Shown: in pieces, positions 1 to 12,599 of the stretch
How positions within the stretch are numbered: the stretch's first letter is position 1
Layout: the number at the start of each line of letters is the position of its first letter
Source of the DNA: Molanna angustata
Taxonomy: Eukaryota > Arthropoda > Insecta > Trichoptera > Molannidae
DNA length: 64,000 nucleotides
Assembly (NCBI GenBank): GCA_963576475.1
Contig: OY754965.1
Span: forward strand, 2,763,831 to 2,827,830
Direction of reading: 5' to 3'
Made by a program: the position numbers and the translations under genes
Notes under the pieces: generated by a model
Databases searched by the model: none
What the model was told of the DNA's origin: nothing
Seen by the model: only the letters and a program-made list of their open reading frames with translations

Positions 1-583
1 TATTTAGAATTTAGTATTTAGGTAAACTCTGCATTCGGACCTAAATGTAAATGATAAGTGTGTGCATTAAGAAAAATTACGAAAATACAACAAAAAATAT
101 AGTGTGTTATGACATTATTTTTCTACATAGTGAAATAATTATGTAAAATTCTAATTTATTACCAGTGATTAAATAAAACAATGATCTGGTTTGATTAATT
201 TGTGTATTATAATTGACATGCATTTGTTAAGATAATCAAATTAGTAACAGCAATGAAACATGCAAGATTAGTCATTTTGAATGAAACAAAAAAATTCCAA
301 ATTTTTAAAGAAATTGTCTATGCATCACCTCAAACAAACTTTTCTATTTTTCATAATTTTTATGATTAAATCTTTTGAGAACCAATTCATATGATCGTAC
401 CAGTTTTTCATTATCTGACCTCAATATCTTATCCTTCTCTAATCAGTCTTGTACGTTTGCTTTGTCAAACATTCATCATTCTTTGTTTTTATGTGAAAAA
501 GCCATAATTTATTTTAATCTTATTCGAAATATCTCTTTCAATCTTACATTATTGTCGAATACTCTCATTTCTTATCAATAATA
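1..583. other. AT-rich sequence, nothing recognised
   Basis: I see no coding similarity, SINE box or terminal repeat here. The missing last coding exon of the WIPI-type gene is not visible, so it probably lies beyond the left edge. Confidence 0.5.
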
Positions 584-1576
584 ACTAGTTGAATGTACCA
601 CATGAGATCCAACTATCGATAGCGATAGAAAGAATATGTACAAAAACTATAAACCCATAAATACAAATTATTTAATATTTTAAGATATTTGGTTTTCTAT
701 ACAACACATGTACCTACATATGTATGTATGTCAAGATAGGATAGTATGGAGGTCAGTCCTTTGATCCTACCCAGAATGTGAAAACAGCATGATGGTATGT
801 ATGTATGTTTGGAGATTAGTATCAAATTATTAAGTCTTCTTAGATATTATGTATAGGTGACTTCCATACAAATTGTATGAAGCGATGTCGTCACTAAATT
901 CAATTTTTATAAAAATTGTTAAAAAAAAATTGAGATGTACTTCTACAATATTAATATTTTTTTATAGACAATTAAATAATCTAGTTGGGGTGTTTCGGCT
1001 TTTAAAACATTTGAAAATATAGGCAGTTAAATTCATAAATTTATCAAAAAAAAAAATATTTTTCTTAATAAAAAATATTTTCTTAAAAATTTTTGAGAAA
1101 CCCTGGAATTTAAAAAAAAAAACTCATTTGAGATTTTGTATTTGTCTATGTTTATACCAATTTTCAGCGTTCTAGCTTTTATGGTTTCTGAGATATATGG
1201 AAAAATAAACCAAAATTTCAAAAGTTGATAACCCCTGACTGAAACAAATATTCACAATTCTGAGTATAAAAGTTTTGTATGCCTATAACTTTTTATATAT
1301 TCTGAAAATTTGGGCTCTGTAAATTCAGCGGGACACACACACACACCCACACACACACAGACACACACACACAAAACTCACATAAAATGTTCTACTCCGA
1401 ATTCTGAGTAAATCCATGTACGGGAACATATATGCTGCGAGGCCTCTAGTTGGTGTTATTAGCTTGCAAAAAGTCCACTACACCATACAAAATGTTCCTT
1501 TGTACAAGCATCTTGGCTTAATAATGTCGATTCATTCAGAGAATTGAATTCTCATGAAAGAATCGACAGTTGGATA
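584..1576 (+). mobile_element. Hairpin-ended interspersed repeat, copy A (Helentron/DINE-like)
   Basis: First of seven copies of one family. It starts near ACTAGTTG and ATCCAACTATCGATAGCG, runs through a conserved core, holds a short broken AC tract (about 1332-1373), and ends in a long hairpin (loop TGA, stem GAGAAT/ATTCTC) followed by CGACAGTTGGAT. The end carries the complement of the start (ATCCAACTGTCGAT), as in subterminal inverted repeats. Subterminal inverted repeats, a central microsatellite and a 3' hairpin are known for DINE-1/HINE non-autonomous Helentrons; assignment to that class is inference. Copies A and E share one hairpin type, B, C and F another. Confidence 0.75.
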
Positions 1577-1667
1577 AATTCAATGAAGAATTAACAATTT
1601 TTCATAATAACAAATACATATTTTCACCACTACGGAAATACTCAGTATATTTAGTTAGCAATGGACA

Positions 1668-1832
1668 TTGCCGACTGCCGTGGCACAATTGTTAAGCCAT
1701 CTGTGCGGGCATCCTGGGTTCGATCCCCAGCAGAGAAGAAATTTATTTAAATTCTTTTCTCACAAAATATTGCTTCTCTGGGCTGGAAACACTGTTAGTT
1801 GGAAGAAATTGCCAGGAAGTGTTTATTACTAT
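1668..1832 (+). mobile_element. tRNA-derived SINE, family 2
   Basis: The head has an A-box-like GTGGCACAATTGTTAAG and a B box GGTTCGATCCCCAG, the pol III promoter elements of tRNA-derived SINEs. The tail GTTGGAAGAAATTGCC also ends two LINE fragments in this window (47046-47830 and 57430-57835), which suggests that LINE mobilised this SINE. Another copy is at 9797-9897. Confidence 0.7.
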
Positions 1833-2999
1833 GTTACAACATAAAATAATGAATAAGAAAAATTATAAAAAAAACAAAGGTGAGAAGTAAATCAAATATG
1901 ACGGTGAATTCATAAATACATATTTAAGTTGCAGATAAACTGTAAACAAAACAAGTATACTTTAAAAATAATTGAACAAAAAATATTAAATTTAAAAGCA
2001 CAAACTAATAAATAACTAAGCCACTAAATCATATTTTCGTGGAATACAATATAATGTGCATTACATAAAATATATCATATTATGTACCGATTTATTTTTA
2101 AATATACATACTGTATAATAATTATATTATGATAATGAAATAAAAAGATTTTCTAGTAGAAATCAAATCCAAAAGTCAGAATTTTACAAAGTATAAAAAC
2201 AAATTGTGACATGAAAAGTGGTATTAATTAAATATATTTAATGAAAAATTTGTGTGTGTATTGTATGTAAAATATAACCAAACACCCATTAAATTAAATA
2301 CAACATGTGTGAAGATGATTGAATTATAAATGATAAATAAGACTACAAACACCAAAAGCATGGATGCCCAACCATAGAAAATCGTCTGCTTGATGTCAAA
2401 ACAATCTGACTCAAAAAATGGCCAAAATGAGTTAAGTATACAGAAATATTCCACTCATTGTATTGCTCCGACAGTTTTGACTTAACAAAAAACAGTAATA
2501 TTTAAATGATGTATCTACAAGATTTGTATTTCATTTAATGTCAAAACGATGTACCAGGCGTTAAACCGTTTTGACACTAAACTATGCCCCCTTGATGACA
2601 GAATGATGTATCCGATACACCGATTTCACTACTGGCTATACTACCTCGGGTAGGCAATATTTTAGGAAATTATGTTTTGTACATTAAAAAATAATAAAAT
2701 GCAAATTGTAAATGTGCAAGGAATTTTTCATTTCTATATTTGTCAGAACTGGAAGGCTTGTGGACACTTTAGTCAAGTATAAAGATGACAAAAAAATTAT
2801 ATTAACTGATTGAATGTTTTCAATCACATTTTTTTGTTTCCGGCACTAGTGATGAACAAATGCAAGACTTTATAAAAAATGATTTTAATTTTCCTGTTAA
2901 AATTCAGTAATCCCAATGAAATATGACAAAAACCCCAATTTATAATAGGTATAATGTCGATAGTAATAAATAAGTTTAAAAAATTTCGAGAGTTTTTCG
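1833..2999. other. AT-rich intergenic or intronic sequence, nothing recognised
   Basis: There are only short open frames with no recognisable family. The one local structure is a 10-bp inverted repeat TGTCAAAACG/CGTTTTGACA near 2539-2575. Confidence 0.4.
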
Positions 3000-3160
3000 A
3001 GACCACAAGACTCTTGCATCAAGTCATGCAAGAGTCATGGTCTTAGAAAGCCTGGTCATGATATTAAAAAGCCCGGTCTTTGTCTTGCACCCCCTGATCT
3101 TGGTCTTGTAGAGACACATGCAGTCTTGGTCTTGCTATATTTGCAAAACTTTTGTTCATC
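3000..3160 (+). repeat. Dispersed repeat rich in CTTGGTCTTGC, copy 1
   Basis: Segments such as GCCTGGTCATG, GTCTTGCACCCCCTGATCTT and GACACATGCAGTCTT recur with substitutions at 37611-37895. This is a diverged low-copy dispersed repeat of unknown class. Confidence 0.6.
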
Positions 3161-3164
3161 GCTT

Positions 3165-3531
3165 ATTATTTTCATACTGAGTCATGCACACACAATATAC
3201 ATGCACACTCAAGTCATCTAGATCACAGAGTAACAATTCCTTGAGGGAGCTGGACAGAGCAATAAAGGTAGCATATTAAGATCAATGTTGTAGTGCGAGT
3301 GATCATACATGTAATGTGGAACAGAGTACTGAGAGAACTTTCTCTAAAGGACTGAAGATAGCTTATTTTCATATTGCAACACAAGAATACTATCAGCGCT
3401 CTTAGAATACTCCTGAATCATTAAACGGCACTATAAAAATTCTTATTGTTACTGATGTAGCAATCATTCATTAAAAAAATGTTTTTATATATTATTTTCA
3501 TACTGAGTCATGCGCACACAATATACATGCA
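3165..3531 (+). repeat. 41-bp direct repeat pair (3165-3205 and 3491-3531)
   Basis: The segment starting ATTATTTTCATACTGAGTC occurs twice 326 bp apart with one difference (GCACAC versus GCGCAC). It sits just downstream, in gene orientation, of the WIPI exon at 3627-3811. No terminal repeats mark the interior as a known element. Confidence 0.8.
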
Positions 3532-3626
3532 ATGTATATAGGGATATGTCTGTCTAAAGATGGATGGGCATCCAGTCAAGCAGTAGTGGTGGTGAGATGT
3601 ATCAGCATGATGGGTGTGGTACTTAC

Positions 3627-3811
3627 CCTTGCCCGTGTTGGAAGCAATGTTGAGGGGTTGTGCCACAGGGGCAGGAGTGGCCGTGATGGCAGGTCCCGCT
3701 ATGCGATGCTGCTTCACGAGGGGACAGTCCCCTCCCTCCACTGGGTCCAGGGAGTACATGTACAGGATGCCCTCAGCGGATGCCACCAGCAGACGGAGCT
3801 GCTTGGATAAC
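3627..3811 (-). CDS. Atg18a: WIPI2/Atg18a-type autophagy protein, exon (seventh-blade region)
   Basis: The 185-nt exon encodes about 61 residues, [20 protein letters not shown] followed by [16 protein letters not shown] and an Ala/Pro-rich stretch ending NTGKG. The [17 protein letters not shown] pattern is the conserved late-propeller strand of WIPI1/WIPI2/Atg18. The acceptor is TTTCAG|G, whose G completes a Thr codon from the exon at 7299-7469. The donor is AAGG|GTAAGT, leaving phase 1, so at least one more coding exon must follow. None was found down to position 1. WIPI proteins bind PI3P on forming autophagosomes and recruit the lipidation machinery; that role is family knowledge. The symbol is by family; Atg18a versus another WIPI paralogue is not proven. 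Confidence 0.93.
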
Positions 3812-4320
3812 CTGAAATATTACACGGTTATATCTCCGTAATGTACCCACAAGGTTTACATACAACAATAACTACAAAAACAATCAGTGTGGTGTCAAAC
3901 ATAATAACCTCAAATTTGTATACCACCATTTTATGATAATAATAACATTCCAAGGGCACCTTTATTCCGTTGTTGGCTCCGTGAAAGTATTGTATAATCA
4001 AATTAAAGTGCCAAGACTCTGCACTCCATGCACATGTCAGAAAGAAATTTATTCTACTCAAAAGGTCCCTTTATTCTGTGATTCTGAGGATCTCAATGTT
4101 ATTGTCAATTTCACTGATTCGCAGAGAAATATAGACATTTGTATTTTTAATACATCATATTCAGATATTGAATCCAAACATCTATAATCCTAATTCAAAC
4201 CATTGATCGACAATTAGAAATGAAAACAAATAATTTTATACAACAAAAGATTACCCAGAAGGCTTGTGAAGAGATGGAAGGACAGTTGGACCTCCTCCCA
4301 GTATAGTTCACCCTCATAAA

Positions 4321-4925
4321 TAAATACATACATACATACATACCATCACGCTATGTCCCTTGCGGGGTAGGCAGAGAGAACCGAATGCCACATTTTTCTA
4401 TCCTGGCATGCATCCCTCGCCTCGTCCACATTCATGAATCGTCTCATACATGTTCGTCTATTGCTCACACTTCTAACATTTCCGTCTTTCAAAATATCTT
4501 TCACATGGTCGTGCCATCCCTTTCTTGGGCGTCCCCGACCTCTCATTCCATTCCTTTCCGCTTTGTATATTTTCTTCGTCAGGCGCTCCTCATTCATTCT
4601 CCCCATGTGACCAAACCATCTCAATGTGTTCACTTTCATCCTAGTAATGACATCTTTCTTCATCTTACATTCTTTCCTTATGTCCTCATTTCTTACCCGG
4701 TCATACATCGTTCTATTACAAATCCTTCTTAACGATCTCATTTTAACTGCATTTATTCTACTTTAATGCGTCTTCTGCCATGTCCAGGTTTCACTTGCAT
4801 ACGTCAAGATTGGCACTATGATGGCGTTATGAATGGCAACTTTGGCATCCTTTGATATGTTGCGATCATTCATAATTGGTCTTAGTGCTCCATTCACTCT
4901 GTTTCCTGCCATAACTTTTTTTTCG
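4321..4925 (-). pseudogene. RTE-like LINE, 3' end of the reverse-transcriptase ORF (fragment)
   Basis: Read on the minus strand, the frame runs from about 4920 to 4346. It contains KDAKVAIHNAIIVPILTYAS, ETWTW, an in-frame stop, then RSLRRICNRTMYDRV, LRWFGHMGRMN and GRGRPRKGW, the hallmark C-terminal region of RTE-class LINE proteins. It ends in a (GTAT)n-type tail at 4321-4340. The 5' part is missing. It lies in the 3.5-kb WIPI intron, on the same strand as the gene. A more decayed relative is at 17105-17517. Confidence 0.85.
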
Positions 4926-4986
4926 ATCAAATATATACGATGAAGAAGAGGATTTTATACAATACTAGTGGACCCTTTTTTCTATA

Positions 4987-6155
<1,169 letters not shown>

Positions 6156-6289
6156 AAAATCTTGGGAGGGGTGTAGGGGAATCAAAATTTATAGTTATAT
6201 GTATTTTTGAATGAGAAATCTAAAAAAATATAAAATAAAAATTTTGTAACATAAAATATATTTTTTATATCTCAATAACAGCGCCACCT

Positions 6290-7115
6290 ATTAGATCCGA
6301 TTACATGAAAATTCTTCGAAACACAATTGTTCGAATGCGCAATTGTACGAATAACAATTTTTCGAATATCAGTTATCAGAATGACAATTGTCCGAAGGAA
6401 AATTATTCGAACCAACATTTGTTTGAAAACCAATTGACCGAATTTGATATATTTTTGTGTCATTATGTTGCCTCTTTTGACATATTTGTTGCCAGTAAAA
6501 TATATTCAATGAAGACTATTATTACTTATTGTATTATTGTTGGGTACGTATGTTTGCACATTTTTAATAACTGATGTTTGACAGCGCGCTGCGTCGCCAT
6601 GTCGTTTATTTAATAGATTTTTATTATTACTATGTAGATGTAGTACTCCGTGCAAAAAGTGAGTCATGGTATATCGCGCATTTGTCGTTTTGGTTGACAA
6701 CATATTTCAGTTTTCCTTACATTTCAACACATTCTTAATAACTTTTCTCTAAATCTAAATAAACAAAGTGTCTTTTACGACAAATAAATCCGAAAACAAT
6801 ATTATTCACATTAGTCGTTATTCTCTACAGAAAAACGATTTACTTCCCCGGAAAAATGCCTCACTTCGTTTCATACAAAATTTGCTAACTACGACATCTA
6901 GTATATTATAATAAAAATCTATGGTTTATTCCTCCAATACTACCAACATGACGTCATAAAAATTCGAACAATTGTAATTTCTGAAAATTGTGTGTTCGGA
7001 AAATTGTTTTTCGAAAAAATGTGATTCGAATAATTGCCATTCGTAAAATTGATTTTCGTAAAATTGAGCATTCGAATAATTGTTTTTTGAATAATTTTCC
7101 TGTCACCATTAGATA
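6290..7115. mobile_element. Fold-back-type element: inverted arms made of short tandem modules
   Basis: The left arm (about 6307-6450) consists of about nine modules near 16 bp of the form CAATTNTNCGAANN (for example ACAATTGTTCGAATG). The right arm (about 6958-7105) has the same modules in reverse complement (TTCGAATAATTGCCATTCG). The spacer of about 500 bp has no visible coding content. Inverted arms built from short internal repeats are the known architecture of fold-back (FB) elements. Exact ends and target duplication were not resolved. Confidence 0.65.
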
Positions 7116-7298
7116 GGTATGGACCTATCCTATCTCTCAATCCGGAACCATCTAAACAAATTATGAAAAGATTTTTATATATTAAGATTAATTTTATATT
7201 TTTTATTTTCCATGTTTTCTACATTGTGTGTTGTGCAAACTTAAAGTTTCAACATTCAACGAACTTCAGTCAATTAATGTGTGTAAATAATAACTTAC

Positions 7299-7469
7299 GT
7301 GGTGATTGCACAGACATTCCTTACACCAGCAACTGGCAGATGAACGCTGGCGAAGGCCCGACCCTGACAGAAGACATCAGTGACCTGGGCTGGAAGATAA
7401 GTTGCACCGGCAGATACTGCCTTACTCAGGTATCCCATCCATCCACTGTCTTCCGATGACTGCCGAGGC
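7299..7469 (-). CDS. Atg18a: WIPI2/Atg18a-type autophagy protein, exon
   Basis: The 171-nt exon encodes PRQSSEDSGWMGYLSKAVSA, then GATYLPAQVTDVFCQGRAFA and SVHLPVAGVRNVCAITT. The YLP-QVT-.F-QGRAFA-V-LP pattern is diagnostic of WIPI1/WIPI2/Atg18. The acceptor TTACAG|G supplies the last base of a Leu codon begun in the exon at 7741-8015. The donor is ACC AC|GTAAGT (phase 2), completed by the G at 3811. The intron on its 5' side is only 271 bp. Confidence 0.95.
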
Positions 7470-7740
7470 CTGTAACATACAGTATCATTATTATCAAATG
7501 TGCTATCAGACAGACAGTTATGTTAATATGTCTGATCTCAAAGCGGTACTCACATGTTTAGCCTGTCAAGTCTATTTTTGAACACATTTTGTACAATAAC
7601 AAAATCCGGTTAAGTTAGGAAACTATACCTGAGTTAAAAACTTTGTAATAGTTTTCAGCATATAACTTGAGAATATTCATCGTGGAGGGGGGCAGTTTGC
7701 ATACATTAACAATCATATTAAAAATAATGAAACAACTTAC

Positions 7741-8015
7741 AGTTCCTTGGTTGGTTCAACCAGCTTGAAGACGTGCACAGTCTCCGTGTTAGAAGAGCAG
7801 CAGACGTACGTGGAGCACATTGAGAATGCCAGACATGATATAGAGACGCATCTCTTGACGCCCCTCCTGAACTCAAACAGTCTGGTTCCCTCCCGGACGC
7901 TGAACACCCGGATGACTGTCCCCTTCTCGCTGGCGGTGGCCAGGCGAGTGCCGGTACTGTTGAAGGCCAGAGCCGCCAGGGGTGAGTCGTGAGCTGGGAT
8001 CATCGTCTTGGCATG
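7741..8015 (-). CDS. Atg18a: WIPI2/Atg18a-type autophagy protein, exon with FRRG motif
   Basis: The 275-nt exon encodes [60 protein letters not shown] and [23 protein letters not shown] is the PI3P/PI(3,5)P2-binding signature of PROPPIN proteins; the preceding [11 protein letters not shown] and [13 protein letters not shown] blocks are near-invariant in the family. The acceptor is TTTTTCAG|CAT; the donor is GAA CT|GTAAGT. This is the strongest functional evidence in the gene. Confidence 0.97.
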
Positions 8016-8459
8016 CTGAAAAAGACACAAAATATTTGACATTATTGTACAACGGTGTCATCCATAGTATAAAATATAAAGATATAATCTACGATTCAGA
8101 AACAATTTATAAATCCCTAAATGTAATACAAGACAAATACAAAACAATTATATTTATTTGGAAATAAAATAAAATGTTTCAATTGCCTCCCAGATTATTT
8201 AAAACAGATAAAAGATTTTAAAAATTCAAACAATAACAAAAAAATGCATTAATAATCTAAAATGGTGTTAATAGATATTTTGAAAAGTAGGAAACAAATT
8301 GGTGTCGCTAACCAATTGATAGGGTTATGTCACAGATGCACATATGTATTAGCATTGACCAATCTTCCATCGGCTCCCAAACAGAGCACTCGGAACCATC
8401 ACAGATGGTTAATAAATAAAAACAAAGGAAAATAAACGATGCTAATTGAAATCTTTCAT

Positions 8460-8717
8460 TTAGCATTTTGTCAATCGAATGGAAAGTTTTACCATTTCTC
8501 TCTCAAAGCTACCTTCTTTCGGGGACCGTATAATATGCGGTGGCACTTTGTTAAACAACTTGATACTTTGTACCACAAGGCCATTTGTGACTTTTACTAG
8601 TATCTCACGTAACATATCGTTCATTCTCTCTCTCCAATAGCTTGCAGCTGTCACAGCCCTGTCGCTTTCAGCCATGAGTTCCTTCTCATAACAAGGCTCC
8701 CCCATGAGTGAGCACAC
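8460..8717 (-). pseudogene. Possible LINE C-terminal fragment
   Basis: An 85-residue minus-strand frame ends VVQSIKLFNKVPPHIIRS then PKEGSFEREMVK, like the post-RT segment of Jockey/CR1-group LINE proteins (a LFN-LP motif followed by a basic helix). Its N-terminal half is not recognisable. It lies in the 1.5-kb WIPI intron. A chance match remains possible. Confidence 0.3.
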
Positions 8718-9517
8718 CAGCAGATGCGCCGAATTTGTAACATACCTATGTATGTAGATATTTAGGAAGGAACTCTTAAGTTTTTTGCTATTTGTTATAC
8801 TTTTTTAAAAGGCTCTATCAATTCATATTGAAAACATATAAAACGCCATCCCTATAATACTGACTGCTTGGCACTGCGGTAGGAGGATCATTTAGATATA
8901 AAAGTGTTTGAATTAGCTGAGATATGTATTATAGAGGCCTTAGGCTTTGAATATAAAATATAACAATCATAATATTGTGTTAATTAAAGTGCATATTTTT
9001 ATTACCAACAAAAAAATGTAATTTGAATAAAAAAAAAATACTATAGTAAATATTGTAAACAAACAATAAGATTGATAACCCCTATGGAGTACAGTAATGT
9101 ATGTACTTATGTAGTATATGTATGTATGTATGTTGCACAATGCACTCGTCACATTATATACAATATTTCATGATCAAGGCTCTGGGAATAAAAAGTATCA
9201 ATGTCATGGACATGTACCATTGCTTTGTTATTTTTTATTTAATCAGCTTTATGTATTGGTATATACACCATATTGTACCTCAACAACTATGTATGTGAGA
9301 AAAATATGATCTTGGGAACAGTTTACAGTTTCAGAAAGAGAGCACTATACCCAAACTTTGAATAGTGGCATCTTTAGTTTTATCATTGAGTTAATTTTGT
9401 CTAACATGGGAAAAACCGATACTAAATTGAAAGGAGTTCAAGTTGCAAACAAAATTACGGGTGTTAGGTGTTTATAGAAAATAGATCATCAGATTACAAA
9501 GAAAATATTGTACTTAC

Positions 9518-9712
9518 TAGATGCGTAGCGTCAAATATCTGCACCTCACCGATGGAACTGGATCCAGGGTAGGCGAGGAAGCAGTTATCTGTGTGGGCTG
9601 AGAGACAGCACAGTCCCAGGGGGTTGGGGGGAGTGTCCCTGATTGTATGGAGGACCTTCATGTCCCTGATGTTGTGGATGTACAGACTCTCTTCCAGACA
9701 TACTATTAATCT
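9518..9712 (-). CDS. Atg18a: WIPI2/Atg18a-type autophagy protein, exon
   Basis: The 195-nt exon is exactly 65 codons, phase 0 at both ends. It encodes [40 protein letters not shown] and [13 protein letters not shown]. The [21 protein letters not shown] block, joined across the upstream intron, is typical of animal WIPI2. The acceptor is GTTGCAG|AGA; the donor is CATCTA|GTAAGT. The upstream intron is 9.5 kb and holds most of the repeats between 9.7 and 19.2 kb. Confidence 0.96.
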
Positions 9713-9796
9713 CTGCAACAGACGTAATTTATATTTATATTACATGAAAGGAATACATTTATATTTAAGGCTTAAATAATAAAGCACTCTGTGCAA

Positions 9797-9897
9797 GTAG
9801 AGATTTTATTGCCATATGGCAATTTCTTCCAACTAAGCAGTGTTTCAGATTTCTCATCTGCTGGGGATCAAACCCAGGACGCCTGCACAGGTGCCAA
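9797..9897 (-). mobile_element. tRNA-derived SINE, family 2 (partial)
   Basis: On the minus strand it reads TCCTGGGTTTGATCCCCAGC (B box), then ACACTGCTTAGTTGGAAG and AAATTGCCATATGGCAATAA. The tail palindrome TTGCCATATGGCAA is complete here, unlike in the copy at 1668-1832. Confidence 0.65.
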
Positions 9898-10118
9898 ATA
9901 GTATTATTTTGTTACAATTGAGGCTTAAATAGCATTATTTTGTGACGATTGAGGCTTAAATACTATTATTTTGTTACAATTGAGGCTTAAATACTATTAT
10001 TTTGTTACGATTGAGGCTTAAATTGTATTATTTTGTTACAATTGTGGCTTAAATAGTATAATTTTGATACTATTGACGATTAAATAGTATTATTTTTACA
10101 CAATTGATGCTTAAATAA
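9893..10118 (+). repeat. 31-bp minisatellite, about seven imperfect copies
   Basis: ATTGAGGCTTAAAT recurs at 9917, 9948, 9979 and 10010, an exact 31-bp period, followed by two or three diverged units. It abuts the SINE end at 9897 and lies in the large WIPI intron. Confidence 0.9.
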
Positions 10119-10925
10119 AAATATATATAACAATAAAAAATATTGACAAACTATAATCATTAAATTATCAATACTGACGGAATTTGAGATGTAAAACATT
10201 GAAAGTATCTAGTATATTAGATATTTTTAAATCAAAATAAATGTATTTTGATTCTAAATAGATATTTTCCTTGTATCAGAACAAGCATTTTGGCTGTCTA
10301 GGTCTGTTGATAAGGGCCTGGTCAGCCTAAACAATCAATATAACGATACAAGAAATCTATATGAAAAACATTATTAATATTGTTTGATTTAAAAATACCT
10401 AGTACACTATGATTAATTTAAAGACCATGAGACAAAGAGAGAGAGAGAGCTTAATTTCAATATATTTTTATAATGTCAAATGGGAATATTGCAAGTGTGG
10501 TACATTCAGCAGACTAAAGAGTCTCTAATCATAAGCAAGGACAAGAAATAGTGATGACCATAATTGTTAAGAATGCTCTGGTAAAACACCAATTTCAACT
10601 GATCCAAGTTGTATTCATAGGGGACTAAAATAGTATTATACAATCTGTTTACAATAGGCATGATGACTAATTTTGAAAAACTATCTCACGATGTTTTTAC
10701 GCATTCACTGTTTTCAAATATATATACATTTCTACATAAAATAAAGGTTTAGTAGCAAAAATCGCCATTTTAAAATCAAATTTGACATTTACGCCAAAAA
10801 AAGCTTGTAGTATCATGGCGGCTGCCGACCCTGACGGTGACGTCATGGTATCGTAAACTGCATATCACTACTATATGTAATATATGTGTTCTAAGACGAT
10901 TTGTGTATTTACAATCAATTCAAAA
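10119..10925. other. Intronic AT-rich sequence, nothing recognised
   Basis: There is a short GA run at 10436-10449. At 10815-10850 ATGGCGGCTG and GTGACGTCATGG resemble a promoter-type segment and recur in part near 12609 and 13271. No gene is apparent. Confidence 0.4.
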
Positions 10926-11024
10926 GTGCATAAGTGTTGTGCGGTCCCTAAATGTACAAACACGACGAAAAAAACACCTACTGAGGTATTTGTTTTCGTC
11001 CCACGCGAAAAAAAAGAGAAATAA
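10926..11024 (+). pseudogene. THAP zinc-finger N-terminal fragment
   Basis: This frame encodes KCCAVPKCTNTTKKT followed by PTEVFVFVPREKKEK and a stop. C-A-V-P-K-C matches the first Cys pair of the C2CH THAP finger, and the following F-x-VP pattern fits the family; the second Cys/His pair is absent. THAP fingers occur in P-element-type transposases and in host DNA-binding proteins. The fragment lies antisense to, and inside, the large WIPI intron. It could also be the first exon of a small gene, which I cannot exclude. Confidence 0.5.
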
Positions 11025-11790
11025 GTGATTAAATTTCGCACGGCGAGACACAAGTGAATTTTATTAAGTACGCGTTTACAATGAAGTACAGTATTATTTG
11101 TTCCCCCACTTTTAGCTCTCAGTAATATAATATTTACCATTATTTAGGCAATAAGCATATTAAGAACTTCATTAATGTCCAAACGTCAAAGGCCATCATA
11201 CGTTTCCCGCGTATGTTTTTAGCTTATGAACACATAATGTAGAGAGAAGAAGGAGCATATTTTATCGATTTTCGAGATGTAAGTTGTATTTAAATTACAG
11301 ATAAATAAAGTACTTATTTAGTTTTTACGTTTCGAAATTCTGATGAGCAAAAGTCTTTGTTCGACGCAAAGAAATATCCGACCATCAAAAGTTCCATTCT
11401 AGGTAAGACAGGCAGAAGAAATGACTACTATAGCTGCTGTTGCTAAAAATAACGATAGCAGATAAATATAGCTTGTTATGAACACAATAAAAATAACGAG
11501 CGCTATGTAATAATTCGTATGCTGCTAAAATTGTAACGATATTTTAAAACGCATGCTTCGCGTAATCGCCGTCGTTTCGCGAATCGCTTCATTGCATGAA
11601 AAAAATATAGCTTGCTAGTTTAGTTTGGCAGTGACCAGCATCATAACGTGTCGAACGTTCGTCAGCTCACCATCGCGTGACGAAATTGTAGAATACTAAA
11701 ACTAAATTAGTTTACCATACGTTGCGAGCGTTCATTATTTATTTACTTATTCAATAAGAACTAAGTTACATACAAAATACAATAAACTTA

Positions 11791-12392
11791 GGCCCGATAT
11801 TACAGTCGGCCCTCAACTCATTGAGTTTGTTAAACTCAAGATTAATGTTAAGGGGAGATTTAATCCATTTCCGTATTACAGTGCAATATGACATGTCAGT
11901 TACTAAATCTTCAATTATAGACATATTTCACTTTTTCTGTGGTTATTATCTGTCAAATTTAAATAACCTCAAATAATACGAAATACAAAACGGGACGCTA
12001 CGACTTTAAATACCATTGTTTTATTATCCAACATGGTAAATTTAATTTTTTTCACCAAAATAATGCTTTTAAATGCCCATGTTCAATACGGCTGTCAGTT
12101 TGTTTTGTTGTGTGGCGCCACCGTCGATACAACTAACGCCTTTTGTGATACAACACTGAAACTACACACGTTGCCTAAAGCCTCTAGTGATAGAAACTGA
12201 AACTACACGAGTTGCCTAGCAAATGACAGTTGACTCACAGTTAAGTACTTAATCTGCCAGAAACGTTGAGTTAAATATTTGTCGTTTTAGTGACATATTT
12301 GAGGGAAGATTAGGCCTAAACAGACACTGTAATACGCTATATTTTTGTAAAACTTGAGTTTAGCTCTTAAACTGACACTGTAATACCGGCCC
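11791..12392. mobile_element. Harbinger-like MITE with GGCCCGATATTACAGT ends
   Basis: The left end GGCCCGATATTACAGT and the inverted right end GGGCCGGTATTACAGT match at 14 of 16 bases. The left flank is TTA; the right flank is ATA. The inner sequence repeats related blocks (TTAAACTCAAG, CTGTAATAC). PIF/Harbinger elements duplicate a 3-bp TWA target; that class is inferred from the ends. No transposase frame is seen. Confidence 0.7.
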
Positions 12393-12599
12393 ATAGTGTC
12401 CCCCGATAGGTAGGCGAGTATCTAGGTAAATTGAAACTATTTGCTTTGATGAATCCTTGTTCCATTGCTATTTTATTGTTTTGTTTTAGTTTTAAGTACC
12501 TAATTAAAATATTAATATATCGATAACACCAAAATAAACATTGTCCAGACCGACAATTAATGCGTATATTGTATTGAAGACTATCAGAAGAATTGACGC

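Noticed and set aside
3532..3841. Plus-strand frames of 92 and 75 codons
   Set aside because: They are antisense shadows of the WIPI exon at 3627-3811.
7163..7459. Plus-strand frame of 98 codons with a signal-like start (FIFHVFYIVCCANL)
   Set aside because: Its second half lies over the conserved minus-strand WIPI exon at 7299-7469; the first half is AT-rich intron.
7747..7992. Plus-strand frame of 81 codons
   Set aside because: Antisense shadow of the FRRG exon, whose splice sites and conserved motifs are on the minus strand.
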